This document shows positions 48,775-59,970 of a stretch of 64,000 nt of DNA, in pieces. Origin of the DNA: Acheta domesticus (taxonomy: Eukaryota; Arthropoda; Insecta; Orthoptera; Gryllidae). The notes under the pieces are model-generated. The model was not told where the DNA came from and did not search any database. It saw nothing but the letters and a program-made list of their open reading frames with translations. Location: positions 199,327,126 to 199,391,125 of the forward strand of contig JAHLJT010000631.1 of assembly GCA_031308135.1 (NCBI GenBank). The letters run 5' to 3'. Every line of letters begins with the position of its first letter. The first letter of the stretch is position 1. Made by a program: the position numbers and the translations under genes.

Positions 48775-49675
48775 AGTTTCACACAACCTCGTTTCTGCCC
48801 TTATTTAACTCAAAATTGCTCGAAAACTACTAATATTTTTAAAAAATGTCACCACGATGATGACGAAAGAACTAATTTGATCAGGACAACGTTCATATGA
48901 AGATAAAACCGCTAAATTCAATATTGTAGTTTTAGGAGGTAGCCGAAAATATTCAAATTTTTTAAATTCTGAAAATTCAGTTTTATCAGAGAAAATCGGA
49001 TGTATGCTATCTTTATGAGTGTTTTCTACTCTATTCATACAAGAAATTAAAAGATATTTCGAGCCATTTTGAGAAAATGTTTAAAATGACCCATGGGCTT
49101 TATGTCAAGTATTTCCAAAATAGAAAGAATAATTTTGAAAATTGCAAATTTTTTAGTCTGGCCAGATCGACCGGGAAATACTCATTTTGGCGCGTGGGAG
49201 CTTCTCTTCACAATGGAATATCTCAGGGAATTTCGCGTCTTTCTCGGCCGCTAGGAGTCGCATGATCGCGATTGTATCGAGCAGTGCTGGCGATCATTCG
49301 ACTTCTAGCGGCACGACCGAGAAAGACGCGAAATACCCTGAGATATTCCATTGTGAAGATTAGCCCCCACGCGCCAGGAAATAAAATCCCTAGAAGAGGG
49401 GCTAGTGTTGTTGAGGGACGGACGTTTTGCCGTAAACCAATTTTTCGCTATCAAGGACCCACAAATCGTGATTTCTGATTACACAACATGTTAGTGGAAG
49501 TAATTTTCTACGTATTGAAAAAAGATTTATCTACTTTTCCTGTATCGACGCCCCATAATATGAATGTTTTTGTCGAAAATTCGCTGGCTTTTGCCGCAGT
49601 GTTACATTACTTTTTTCTATACTACATATCCGTACATACGTATGTATACGAGAAAGTAAAAATGATTTTACACAA
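48775..49675 (-). repeat. Family A copy, minus strand, split by a palindromic MITE
   Basis: 48775-49187 carries 'aaaactactaatatttttaaa', 'tagccgaaaatattcaaat' and 'tcgagccattttgagaaaatg'. 49377-49675 carries 'ggacggacgttttgccgtaa', 'ttacacaacatgttagtgg' and the family 5' end 'cgtatgtatacgagaaagta'. A 189-bp palindrome interrupts it. Confidence 0.6.
49188..49376. mobile_element. 189-bp near-perfect palindromic MITE
   Basis: TGGCGCGTGGGAGCTTCTC and its inverted partner form the ends. The arms share 'ttcacaatggaatatctcag' and 'tttcgcgtctttctcgg'. The central part ('aggagtcgcatgatcgcgat') resembles the core of the 750-1002 palindrome, so the two are one family with different outer ends. Confidence 0.75.
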
Positions 49676-50059
49676 TTTTTAGTACACTAAAATTAAACTT
49701 TTGGCGTCGTTTCGCTAATTACTGTTTAATTCACTTTATTAAGCACTGATGCTTCAGCACGTTCTGGCGATACAATTCTTAAGTGAACAAGCCCTTCTTT
49801 TAATAATGTGGAGCTCAACATATAATAATACAGTGTTACCTTAATTACCTTGCCCTGGGGATGGGTTTCAGTGCATATAATGGAAAACGCTTTTTAAAGC
49901 AGCGCTGTCGAAGTTGACGTTCTAGGCGGTCGCCTATGTAACCTTTAGGTAGCACTGTGTTTGGTCGTTGTCTTAACAGAGAGTTATGAGCGATTAAGCA
50001 CAAAGTACTAGGACGATGAACGTGTGAACAAGTAGGTTCCATTCTTTTAGCAAGTGATG

Positions 50060-50400
50060 TGAAAAGGTTTGTGTGTGTATGTGAAGGGAGTGTAAACATA
50101 TTCTTATATTCCCTTCAAATTTTGCTACTTATGCGAGTAGTGTGGGGTTGTGGTATTTTGTCAGCAATTCCAAAAATTCAAATTTATAATTCGTTTGCCA
50201 ATGAAAATACCTTTATTATTACTCGGAAGCGAACGTGTCTATTTCGAAAATGTTGCCAACTACCTTCAATGGCATATTTGTTCATAATTCCATTGTGTGT
50301 AGTAAAAAAGAGGATCTCAAGAAAACGTACGCAAATTATTATTCTTCTCACACATCACATACAGATTTTACTGTTTTTTGTCATTTTTGTAAATTAAATT
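50060..50400 (+). repeat. Repeat related to 47575-47836 and 57322-57573
   Basis: Shared words: 'cggaagcgaacg', 'gttgccaactacctt', 'ctcaagaaaacgtacgca' and 'acatacagattttactgttt'. The left inverted end seen in the other copies is not recognisable. Confidence 0.4.
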
Positions 50401-50782
50401 AACATATAAAAATTGTTTTGTAATCTCTCTTACTTTCTATGTCCCATGATTACTCGGCTTTGTATCGCCGCGGCGCGCCGATGAGATTCAGTCTTTAGAA
50501 TATTTGATACATAATCACACGTACCAAAATTAATAGAGTACGAGGGCATCAGGAATCTTCGTTATTTATCAATATTGAAGTGTTTGTTGGGCTATTTGTG
50601 TTCCATCTTTTGGTAGAAGCTTGGAGCTTTCCTTTTCATTGGAAACGCGTATGGCCTGCCGTGATTTCTTGAGTAGCCGTAGTTCGGAACACAGTGTGAC
50701 GTCGTAACGCACATGGACTGACGTGTCCACCACGCGCCAGATAGGCCGCGCCACCTGCTACCGCCACCTCCAGTGACTAGTT
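50401..50782. other. No recognised feature
   Basis: Mixed-composition intronic sequence with a small CG-rich patch (gccgcggcgcgccg near 50469). No gene seen. Confidence 0.4.
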
Positions 50783-51285
50783 ATGCGACATGGACAATAA
50801 AACATCGACGTTGCCAAATATCGATGAAACGATGAAAACATCGCTGCTAACAATATATCGACCAAAAACCATCGATGTTTTTAAACAAACAAAATTTAAT
50901 TTGAATTTTAGATAAGTAAAGATAAAAAAAATCCTCTCGAATGTACGAAATACGAGGAAAGTCGAAGAAAATACCAGTGCATCAGGATAATCTCGGGCGA
51001 GGGATAGTCTGCTCGAAGAAGGTAGTTCAAACCACGTTCGTTCGGTTGGAACACACAAGCAGACAGTGGTACCGTAAGTTATTTTGTCGTGTTGTAACTT
51101 TTACAAAATTATGATTAGGGGAATTTTTAATCCACGCACAAAACATCAAGAGTCGTCATCACATCGAGAACGCAATCACATCGATGCTCAAAAAACATGG
51201 GTTTCAATATATCGATGTTTAAATCATAGGCATTTTTTTGTAGCAACATGGATGTTTTGAAAACATGGGCATCGGTGTCGCATCT
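50783..51285. repeat. Foldback region rich in CATCGAT
   Basis: ATGCGACA at 50783-50790 faces TGTCGCAT near 51276-51283. Inside both flanks are repeated CATCGATG and ATATCGA words in inverted arrangement (for example 'aatatatcgaccaaaaacc' against 'tttcaatatatcgatg'). The middle, 50890-51120, is unrelated. It looks like an old MITE; the superfamily is unknown. Confidence 0.45.
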
Positions 51286-52500
51286 GTAGCGGCGACGAGG
51301 CGGGACCTGCTTGTTGGCGAGCTCGCTGCCCGCGCGCAACGCCCAGCGCGCCGGCCGCCCCCACGCCATTCACACCCAGAGTGTTTACCAGCACGCGCCT
51401 CGCCGCTTATCACTCGCTCCCCTCCCTCCCTCTCCGGTCGTCGACAAGGCTATTCGCTGTGTCAAATCAAATTGGAATGAGCTTTTCTTTACAATAGCGT
51501 CCTTATTTCGTAATACTAATTCCTGATCTCTTTCGAAGTTTCTCCCTCCTTAATATTAATATTAAATAAGTTACTACCAATGAAAAAATATGATTGTTAT
51601 TTATGATCCTGCCTTATTTTTTTCTGTATCTGCACATTTTTCATTTCTCATTCAGTTAATTCTTTGGTAATGTCTCACGAGAAGGTTCGTGTGATATGTA
51701 TTACATCAAGAAAGATACTAGATAGGTCATATGGCTCATTCGGTTCAAGTCGAGATGTGGATAGCTTTGACCTTTGAAAATAGATTTTTTTGCACTTCTG
51801 AACTAAAGATAAAAAATATAGCTTCCTGAATAAGAATATGCTTTTTCGACAGTTATTGTCGGCAATGTTTTCAACGAAAGGGCAAACTTTCAGATACGAC
51901 CATTTGTATTTAATCATTTTCACAAATCAGGTAATGAAGTGTTCTTAGAATTGTGAACGTTATGCTTGCTACATTCAGGTTCCTATGCTCACGAAGACCA
52001 TCGGAAGTGGAGACGATTTTTGAAAAATTCTGAATGCCTTTTGAGTTCATTGGCAGAATGACTACCTTATTCCCCCCCCCCCCCCAGAATACGTTTTGTT
52101 TAGCCTTTATATATTCGTAAATATAGTTGGATGAAATTTTTGTAAACTGTGAATGACTATATGCAATTTACAACCTTCGACGGAGTTCTTCGTGAACCAC
52201 TCGTTTCTGAATCGATTGGACATGATTTGCGGGAAAACGACTAGTTTCCGTGAGCAAAGACCAATCAATGAACTGTGGCCTCCATCATCGCCCTCTCGCC
52301 ACTTCGCACCAGTTACTCTCGACGGTATATCAGAACGATATTGTAACTGTGTTTCAAAATCTGAACATGAACTTTATAGTTGGCTTGCACTCGTGTACGG
52401 AAGTTAATATCTTTTATTGTTTCACAGTCTTACTTCTAGTGAACGTTTGCGTTCACATGTGATGACCACTTTCCAATTGTTTTTTTCATTATTACGTATT
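51286..52500. other. GC-rich patch then plain intronic sequence
   Basis: 51286-51440 is CpG-rich without motifs I can name. 51441-52500 is AT-rich with a C-run near 52073-52084. No gene or known repeat. Confidence 0.4.
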
Positions 52501-52692
52501 CTTGTAAATAACATTAACTACCACTATCCGGTTATGTATTTGACGTATGTTGACTCTCAGTGCATTGATGAACACAAGAAATTATAGTTTACAAGGGGCT
52601 AGCATTGACCACAGATGGACGTTTTTTCTGTCAACCAATGTATTAAGGACCCACAAAACGGATTCTGGCTACATAGCGCATTAGAGGACGTA

Positions 52693-52897
52693 TATTTTTT
52701 TAAGGTCGCTCTTACAACCACTAAGGTCATATAATCGTCACTGTAATTAATATTGGTTTTGTAACTTGGGGGTAACGGTAGCGGAACTAGCATACACACA
52801 ACCGTCCACGCCCCGGGCGGGATTCGAACCCGCGGCCCTTCAAGCACAGGGCAGCTACGACCCTTCGGCGTTAGCGACCTCGGCTATTCAGGCTGGC
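52693..52897 (-). mobile_element. tRNA-derived SINE (205 bp) with 11-bp target duplication
   Basis: On the minus strand the head contains 'tagccgaggtcgctaacgc' (A-box region) and GGTTCGAATCC (B box). A ~90-base body ends at 'gcgaccttaaaaaaa'. TAGAGGACGTA (52682-52692) and TAGAGGAAGTA (52898-52908) flank it as a target duplication with one change, and related family A copies read uninterrupted there. It is a different family from the long SINE. Confidence 0.85.
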
Positions 52898-53013
52898 TAG
52901 AGGAAGTAATTTACATGTAGGAACAAATTTTATCCACTTCTTTAGTGTCAAGACTCCACAATTCGAGGTTTTCTGTAAAAAAAAAAAAAGCACTGTTTTT
53001 TGCCATGGTAGTA

Positions 53014-53885
53014 CAGTAATCCCTCGACATCCATGGAATCGCGGATTCCGAACATTCGCGATTAAAGAAATGCTACCGGTTTTAACATTCGCGACTTCAA
53101 CATGCGTCTTTTGGTCGTACCACATTTTCTTTGAAAGCGAGCACATTTCATTTCCTTTACCATTATCATCATCTGGGAAACGAACTCGGCAGGCCTCGGA
53201 GCTCGAAGTATAACTTTCTTCAACAATTTCACATATGAAATGTCAATTCACATTTATAGAATAACACAATTGTAAAATAATTCAATTCAGTTGCGTCAAA
53301 TTGGAGGTAAGGGTTTTGGCCAAATGAACAGAAAAAACATTTAGGATCTGTGCAACTCTCATTATAATGAACTCATTGCAGAAGAGCTTCGGGAAATCAT
53401 CAGTGAAGAAAACCTCCTCGACGGTAATAATAAAGTAACGGAAGCGAAGCTGCGCCCTGGAGCAACTTCAGTGTCAAAACTGTTGATGGCGTTTTAAAAT
53501 CAACAAGCTCTGCTGGAACTGACATTCGAATGTGATCCAAACATGGAAATGACTTCGAAATTGAAGAGAAAATAGAAGCAGAAACTCTTCCATATATGGA
53601 TAATAGAACTGCAAGAAAGGTGATAAAAAAAGAAATCCTATATCCAATTATTTTCAACTTCGAAATAAGTTTCAAAAATTATTTTATTTCATTTTGAAAT
53701 GGTAATTGTGAATTTTTGTAGTAGCGCTTAATCAGTTCTACTGTAATTGATTGTCAGATTTTTTCCTTTCCTTTTTAAACAGTTTTTCGACAGGAACCTA
53801 ATTCACCTTTATTCATTAAAAGATAGACTCAACATTCGCGAGGTTTTTTGGGAACCTAACTCTCGCGAATGTTGAGGGATTACTG
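53014..53885 (+). mobile_element. pogo/Tigger-like DNA transposon relic (872 bp)
   Basis: The ends are CAGTAATCCCTCGACATCC and its inverted partner ATGTTGAGGGATTACTG, with TA on both sides (53012-53013 and 53886-53887). The inner subterminal 'aacattcgcga' is repeated and inverted. CAG-ends with TA duplication and a CENPB/jerky-like relic inside point to the pogo/Tigger branch of Tc1/mariner. It is too short and too damaged to be autonomous. Confidence 0.75.
53345..53497 (+). pseudogene. Remnant of a jerky/Tigger-type transposase C-terminus
   Basis: Fifty codons read DLCNSHYNELIAEELREI and continue to LLMAF before a stop. The 'DLxxSHxxELxxEELxEL' pattern is what I recall from the tail of Tigger/jerky transposases. 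The catalytic DDD core is absent. The remnant supports the class of the enclosing element but makes nothing. Confidence 0.5.
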
Positions 53886-54040
53886 TACACTACTTTCTCT
53901 GTAATACGGAAGTAGTATGCGAGAAAGTAAAAACTTAAGACGTTTCATTACGTCTGAATGATGCTTTCTCGCGAAATAAGAATTTACACTTGGTCGTAGT
54001 CTTTCCTCTACAGCTAGTGACCTAACTAGAGGAAAGTAAT

Positions 54041-54071
<31 letters not shown>

Positions 54072-54094
54072 TATTATTATTATTATTATTATTT
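54041..54094 (+). repeat. (TTA)n microsatellite
   Basis: About eighteen TTA units with one interruption (acta near 54067), directly after a word shared with family A edges (agaggaaagtaattta). Confidence 0.85.
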
Positions 54095-54779
54095 TATAAG
54101 CTCATTATATTAATTGAAATCATTTTACACGTTTCCTGACAATTCTAATCGTTGATATGTTTGTGTTCTTACCAACCAACATGGGTAAGTACCAACTTTC
54201 ATGGGTTTTCAGAAAGGTGTAATTCCTTGAGACTTTGATGCAAGGCCTTCGGATAGCTCCGGTGGATTAGGAATGATTTTCACTTGATCAGTATTCCATT
54301 ATTCTTTGACAGACTGAGAGAACAGCTCTCTTAGTCTTCTTTTCTCTGTAATTCAACTAAAGATTTAAAGTTTTAGGAATGGATGTATCAGTTACATCGA
54401 CTTGTCTTTTTTCATTATGGAATATAATAATATCGGGTTATTAACTGATGACTGTTCTCTCTGTGAGAATCATTGTCCCAAACGATAAGAATGATTTTCC
54501 CAAACAAACATTGTAGGTTATACATGCAGTGCGGCACTGGCACATCACCAAATATTAACTGTTGTTATTAACATAGTTAAAACAACTATACTATACATGG
54601 GTGTAATATAAAATGTTTGAACCTACTTATAAGTTGAGCATTTCTTTTTTTCAGAAATGAATGGTTCGGGATTATTAGATTAATATTTGTAATATCGTAA
54701 ATCGTCTCTGCGACTACATCGTGTTTAAGCAAGCCCCTGGTAAAAAGTCTGTGCGTGCGTCAGTGTTTACGATGAAGCG
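54095..54779. other. Intronic sequence, no recognised feature
   Basis: AT-rich, nothing recognised. Confidence 0.45.
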
Positions 54780-55170
54780 AGAGTTCATCTGGGGGTTCGG
54801 CCATCAGCATCCCCGCCGCGGAGCGTGCTATTAGTTGGCTCGTCGGTTCGTTGGGACGATAAGATAGGCGGGCGGGTGCGCAACGTGCGCGGAGGCGGGC
54901 GGGGGCCAGGCGGCCGCGTCACGCTTTGTTCGCCTGACTTCTCCCTCGCTGGCCGCAGCGTGAAAAATCCTCCGCCGAGGAGCAAGGTCAGCGTTTGGCA
55001 ATATCAGTCTCCGCGAATTCGCGCGTGAGCCCTCGCTGCGCGGCACTCGATCCGCTTAGGCCCCGCCCCCCGCCCTCGCCCAGGCCAGCGCGTCACTGTG
55101 GGCGGCAACCGAGGCTTCACGTCGCAGCTTTAGATCGTAGCTGTGGAGAAAAACGGAGGATGTCGTTCCT
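54780..55170. promoter_or_regulatory. CpG-rich island
   Basis: About 390 bases of high G+C and CpG with GC-box-like CCCCGCCCCC near 55063 and several GGCGGGCGGG runs near 54867-54903. Short frames on both strands are uninformative. Possibly an intronic promoter or first exon of another transcript. Judged on composition only. Confidence 0.35.
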
Positions 55171-55482
55171 TTTCAGTTCTAATGTAGCATGATTTGGAAA
55201 TAATTCCTTCAATTGTACATTTCTGTTGTTACGTTTATAGTACATCCTCTTTTAACAAGTAGAGTAACTTTTTATGTCGGGAGTAAAATATTAATTTTTG
55301 TGTGATCACATGCACTTCGATTCTAAAAATTAAAACAAAATAAACACTCCAGGCGTAAAAAATAATATGCAGAAGTTGACATACTTTATATCACACATCA
55401 CAGTTGTTATCAGTGGTTAGTAGTTCCGAAGAAATGTGTGATTTCTAAAAAACAAGATGAGAATATTTTTTTTAAACTTTCT

Positions 55483-56785
55483 CGCGCTTAAGAAGGAACT
55501 TCTTAAAAAGAGAAAGTTATGTAATGCTGAGCGAAAAAACGGCACCGAAAAACTCGCATTACTTAGAAAAATTATTATTAGGGCTCTGTTAACGAAAAAG
55601 ATGATGAATCTAATTGCTAAATTTAGGAAACAACATCTTCTAACACGTGATGCAGCCAGAATCCATGTTTTATGGCTCCTTGATACCAAAACATCGATTG
55701 ACGGCAAAACGTCCGTCCGTCCGTGATATTCCTCAATCGTTCTGGCTGATGTATTCACTTGAATTTGAAATCGATATTTTAATTTTGGGAGTACATTACA
55801 TGAAGCCCCTTGGACACTTTTAAAATAAAAAAAAAGACCTCAACAAATTTAATGAAATTTTGTTGTTGTATAGTCTAAAGGACGCTTAAGAAAATGGTGC
55901 AGGTTTCGTGTTGGTTGATAACCCTGATTTTTAGAAAATTGAAGAAATTCAAAAAATTTTCGGCGTCTTCCTAGAACTACAATTATGATGAATCTATTTT
56001 TTTCTTAATGAAAAGTATTCGTAAAAAAAACAGATCGTCAAATACAGTGATGTTCAATTTTACAAAATTATTTTTTGCGAAATTTTAGAAATACAAGAGT
56101 ATTTTTTGCGAAATTTTAGAAATACAAGAGTATTTTTTGCGAAATTTTGTCAAGCAATTTTGTATTTTCTTTAAACCATTTTTTCTTAAAAACAGCATTT
56201 TTTATTAAATTGAGATCTAGATAGCATAAAGGACGCTTAAGAGAATGGTGCAGTACTCATCTTCGTTGAAATGCCTGATTTTGCGAAAATATCGCAATTT
56301 TTGAAAATTCAAAGTTAACCGTGAAAATCGAACCTATGCCACTTTAGGAAGTGTATTTTACTCTATTCTTACTAAAAATTGAAAGAAAAAAAATTGGAGC
56401 CGTTTTTGAGAAAATTTTGAAAATGTCCGGGGGGCTTCTTGCAAAGTATCCCCAAAAATTAATGGATGTTTTTTAAAAGCTCAGAGCTTCGACTCAGGCA
56501 AGATCGACAGGGGTTTCTTCAATTTGGAAAAAAATGGTTTAGGTGTTAGTGTTGTTCACATACACCGGGCGGACAGACATTTTGCTCTAAATTGATTTTT
56601 CGTTATCAAGAATCCACAAAACTGGAATTCTGGCTATACCACGTGTTAGAGGATTTTTTTTCTTAATTTAGCAGCTGGATGTATGTACTTTTTCGTTATC
56701 AGGGCTCGGCAATGATTTTTTTTCTGCCGAAAATCCGCCGTTTTTTCGCGCAGCATTGCATAACTTTCCCTATACTCCGTAAAAA
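55483..56785. repeat. Two family A fragments in opposite orientation
   Basis: 55483-55835 is the family 5' part on the plus strand ('gttatgtaatgctgagcgaa', 'gatgcagccagaatccatg', 'cgtccgtccgtccgtgatat'). About 56270-56785 is the matching part on the minus strand ('ggagccgtttttgagaaaat', 'gtccggggggcttc', 'cgcgcagcattgcataactt'). Between them is a diverged stretch with a ~34-base unit repeated in tandem near 56066-56150 (attttttgcgaaattttag). No gene. Confidence 0.6.
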
Positions 56786-56831
56786 TACTTCTTACTCTTC
56801 TTAGTATATCTTCAAATAACGTCATGTTGAA

Positions 56832-56912
56832 ATTTTTGAAAATATGAGTAGTTTTTCTGTAATTTCGTGACAAACATTACAGCCCGCTCGGAATTGACTG
56901 CACTTCGTTTTT
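56832..56912 (+). repeat. Segment shared with E1 7255-7330
   Basis: 'gaaaatatgagtagtttttc', 'gtgacaaacattacagcccg' and 'ctgcacttcg' match the E1 segment next to its displaced family A copy. The parent repeat is not identified. Confidence 0.5.
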
Positions 56913-57321
56913 AGCATCTTCTTACTTCCGTTTTGGATGAATTTCGCAGTTTTTTTATATAAATTAGTCCTCAGAATGCCCGGTGAGTTATGTTATATAC
57001 CATTTAATATCATCTGATCCCTATAAAATTATTGCGTATTGAATAATAGTAAATGGTACATTAACCGCATAACTTCTTTAATAACAATGAAAACTATACC
57101 CGCGAAAGTTTTTCCATAAGAGCCTGTACTAATTTAAACTTCTTTTATTAAACAAAATAGGCGGTAAGGGTCAAATTGTTTTTCCTGCGGTTTGAGGTGG
57201 TGTGAGTAGTATATAAAAAGGCGGTAATAATAAATTAACTTAATGATACAAATCGACAATGTTAGTCATTTAATGAGTTTAGTTATTAGAGTTATTTATT
57301 AACTGTGCATGATGTATTTTC

Positions 57322-57573
57322 CGCGCACGTTTTCTTGAGCGCTCGCTTTGCTAGTTGCGAGAGGAGCGAGAAGTTTGGTTATTTTGGCAAAATTATATTG
57401 TCTCTAATTTGTACTTCGTTTTTCGATGCAAAATAGTTTCTATTGCACGGGAGCGAACATTTCTGGTTATCAGATTTTGCCAACTACTCTCGTTACTATC
57501 ATTTATTCTTAATTCAACTAATGATTGCAAAGGAGTGGGGGTAGGTATTCCGGGGCTCAAGACAACGTGCACG
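57322..57573 (+). repeat. Repeat with GCGCACG inverted ends (copy 3)
   Basis: CGCGCACGTTTTCTTGAGC at the left faces GCTCAAGACAACGTGCACG at the right. The interior shares 'gggagcgaacatttctgg' and 'ttgccaactactctcg' with 50060-50400 and 47575-47836. Confidence 0.5.
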
Positions 57574-59268
57574 TATAATACTATGACCAACCGATAAACA
57601 AGTTGAAATCTGAAAACAGATGGAAATGAGCGTTTTGCAAAGAATTGATATTATTCGCCAAGCGAATGCACCTAGTTTTGACAAAGCTGCGCTGACAACA
57701 GCGCTTCAGTATAATTTGCTGCGAATACTGGATCAGTGAAATGTACTCCTGTTTGTTTCGTTTTGTCGAAGTAAGAAATGATTGCTGCTCATGACTATCG
57801 AAATGAATGCAGATATGCATCACAGGTGCTTTGTTTCAATTGGACGTTTTCAAGTAATAGATAAGGTGTTAGTAGCGCAGAAAATGCAATACTTCAATAT
57901 TACGTAGCTGTTTCCGGCACCGCGAGAAAGTATGTGATATTGTAGCACCACTAGTATCACTCTTGTACCAGGAGTACTGCAGGTTTTAACGTTCTTATGG
58001 TTGAGATAATGTTAGGAATCCTTTCCATTTAACCTTCCCTGGTTACCCACTTCCATGGCCCTTTATCGTGTAACGTGTAACTGGACGGTCTTTTTAAGAC
58101 TTTGCAAGTGGGGTGAAGATGGCATGGCAAGCGTCATACTTCAGCCGGATACTTTTTACTTAATATGCACTGTTAATAAACCAAGTAAATTTTTTAAATC
58201 ATATTTTATTTTGCAATTTGTTTGCGAACAATCATTTTGCCAAATTATGTGAATTTGTGCGTATAAGCAAGAGTAAGGTCCATTGACCGTACTCCACTAA
58301 TATTACATTATTAGTAGTTAACAAGCACTAAACATATTTGAAAGATATACAATAACTACAGAAGACACAAATTTCTAAAATGAACAATTGCTCGATATGC
58401 AAGGTCTAAAGCAGACCAGCACAGCAACTCGGGGGCAAATGCGAAAATCAATGAAGGGAGGGGATGAGACTCACTCTAAGAGTGGGGACCACCAATCAGA
58501 ATACGCAATTCGAAAGATAGCGCATACATTTAATGAGCAATCGGCAAGAACATGGCGGTCATGTACAGTTCAGGTAATATTGCCTTTGAATTATATTGCA
58601 GATTTTTGTTGTCGGTATATACAGGGCGAAATATGAAACTACGAGTTATACATATTAGATTTGGACACCAAGTATTATAATTGCATTTAGGGCTGATAAT
58701 GTAATTCGCTCTGCTACGATGTAATCACAAATTTAGTGTTGTGCTAAACACAAAATTATGATACTGAATTGTTTTTGTTTGATGATAACAGCAATAAACT
58801 ATTTTTTATTATGTTTAATTGAATAAGATGGTTCTCTCAAAGCAAAAACATTGTTCTTGAAACAAATCATGATTATATCTGCTTTAATTTCTGACAAGAG
58901 TGTAGAGTTGTTTACGACATCGTGTAAAAATATAAAGCCCTTTGTCATCTGCCCTTTGGGGGTCCTTTGTCTTTGGCATATCGTCACAGAGGTTTGCTCG
59001 TTGATCTCTTTTATTCGGTTTCATAATGGGGAAAAATTCTCACAAATGTGCTGTTAAACATTACCCTTCTTGGAATTACCACATATTCTATTTTTATGTC
59101 AATCTTGATATGAGAGATTGTTCTCATGATTTTCTTCGTTTTGCTATTTATTTGGAGATTATAACATTTTTTTAAATTTGTTGCGTCTAAGTGTACATTC
59201 CTGGTGAACAATCAATTATTAAATTGAATTGTTTTATTAGTTAAAAATAAATAATATTTGTTCTTATA
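57574..59268. other. Intronic sequence; one isolated family A end
   Basis: No gene. 'gtagcaccactagtatcac' at about 57943-57965 preceded by 'gagaaagtatgtg' looks like the two ends of a family A unit joined after deletion of everything between. The rest has no recognised feature. Confidence 0.4.
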
Positions 59269-59352
59269 CAGAGTGTTTTTTTTATCGCCCGGCAAACCGC
59301 TGACTCAACTCCCGTGCTATCCGAGAACTACCGCTGAGCCGCTTAACGTACT

Positions 59353-59813
59353 TCAAAGAAGATGCTGAAAGTGGTGTCCTTCGACTCGAATGCATTCTTG
59401 GCACCTCCGAAACACATTCTGATTTGCCCTTTGAAGTAAGTCTCGAGGAATTGCTGCGATTTTCTCTTCAATAGAGCGCCGCAGCTCTTCCTCCGAAAGC
59501 AGGTTTTCTGCATACACCTGATCATTCAAGTACCCCCACAGGAAAAAATCACAAGGAGATAGATCAGGTGATCTAGGTCATATTATAATTATACGATCGT
59601 CACAATAAACATTATTTAAAAGTTCATGGATCGAACAGCAGTGTGAGCAGTTGCTGAATCCTGTTGAAAGTAACCATAATGCCTTTCTTCTGGTGTCAAT
59701 TGTTCGAAGAATAATGCCAATATTTGATGTATGTACACGTCAGCAGTAACGGTGGTGTTGAAAAAAATAGTGAATAATTCTAGAAAAAAAATTCTTGTGG
59801 AACTCAACCACAC
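59353..59813 (-). pseudogene. Tc1/mariner-type transposase, C-terminal part, broken
   Basis: The upstream frame (59813 down to 59616) includes TTVTADVYIHQILALFF and YGYFQQDSATAHTA, the second catalytic-Asp motif of Tc1/mariner-like DDE/D transposases. From 59577 to the stop at 59353-59355 a second frame gives PRSPDLSPCDFFLWGYLND, with the third catalytic Asp, then EEELRRSIEEKIAAIPRDLL and a closing VEGHHFQHLL. Between them are a frameshift and a TGA where Trp is usual. The first catalytic Asp and the DNA-binding N-terminus are missing. By family knowledge it would cut and join element ends at TA. This copy cannot. Confidence 0.8.
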
Positions 59814-59844
59814 TCCGATCTTTATGTCGTGAAGTGGTTTTTGG

Positions 59845-59970
59845 TGAAGCTCTATCGAAGAGAAAATCGCAACAATTCCTCGAGACTTACTTCAAAGGGC
59901 AAATCAGAATGTGTTTCGGAGGTGCCAAGAATGCATTCGAGCCGAAGGACACCACGTTCAGCATGTACGT
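59845..59970 (+). pseudogene. Second, inverted copy of the transposase tail
   Basis: On the plus strand, SIEEKIATIPRDLLQRANQNV and then FRRCQECIRAEGHH...HV can be read in one frame. They parallel the minus-strand tail at 59353-59480 with a few substitutions. The two copies form the long foldback arms of the element. Confidence 0.7.

Larger units (their letters stand above)
52580..53940 (-). repeat. Family A 5' portion, minus strand, split by a SINE and a pogo-like element
   Basis: The host copy is in three pieces: 52580-52692 (tggacgttttttctgtcaacc, acccacaaaacggattctgg), 52909-53011 (gaagtaatttacatg, ttttttgccatggtag) and 53888-53940 (ctactttctctgtaatacgg...gcgagaaagtaaaaa). Joined, they follow the normal order of family A near its 5' end. 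Confidence 0.6.
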
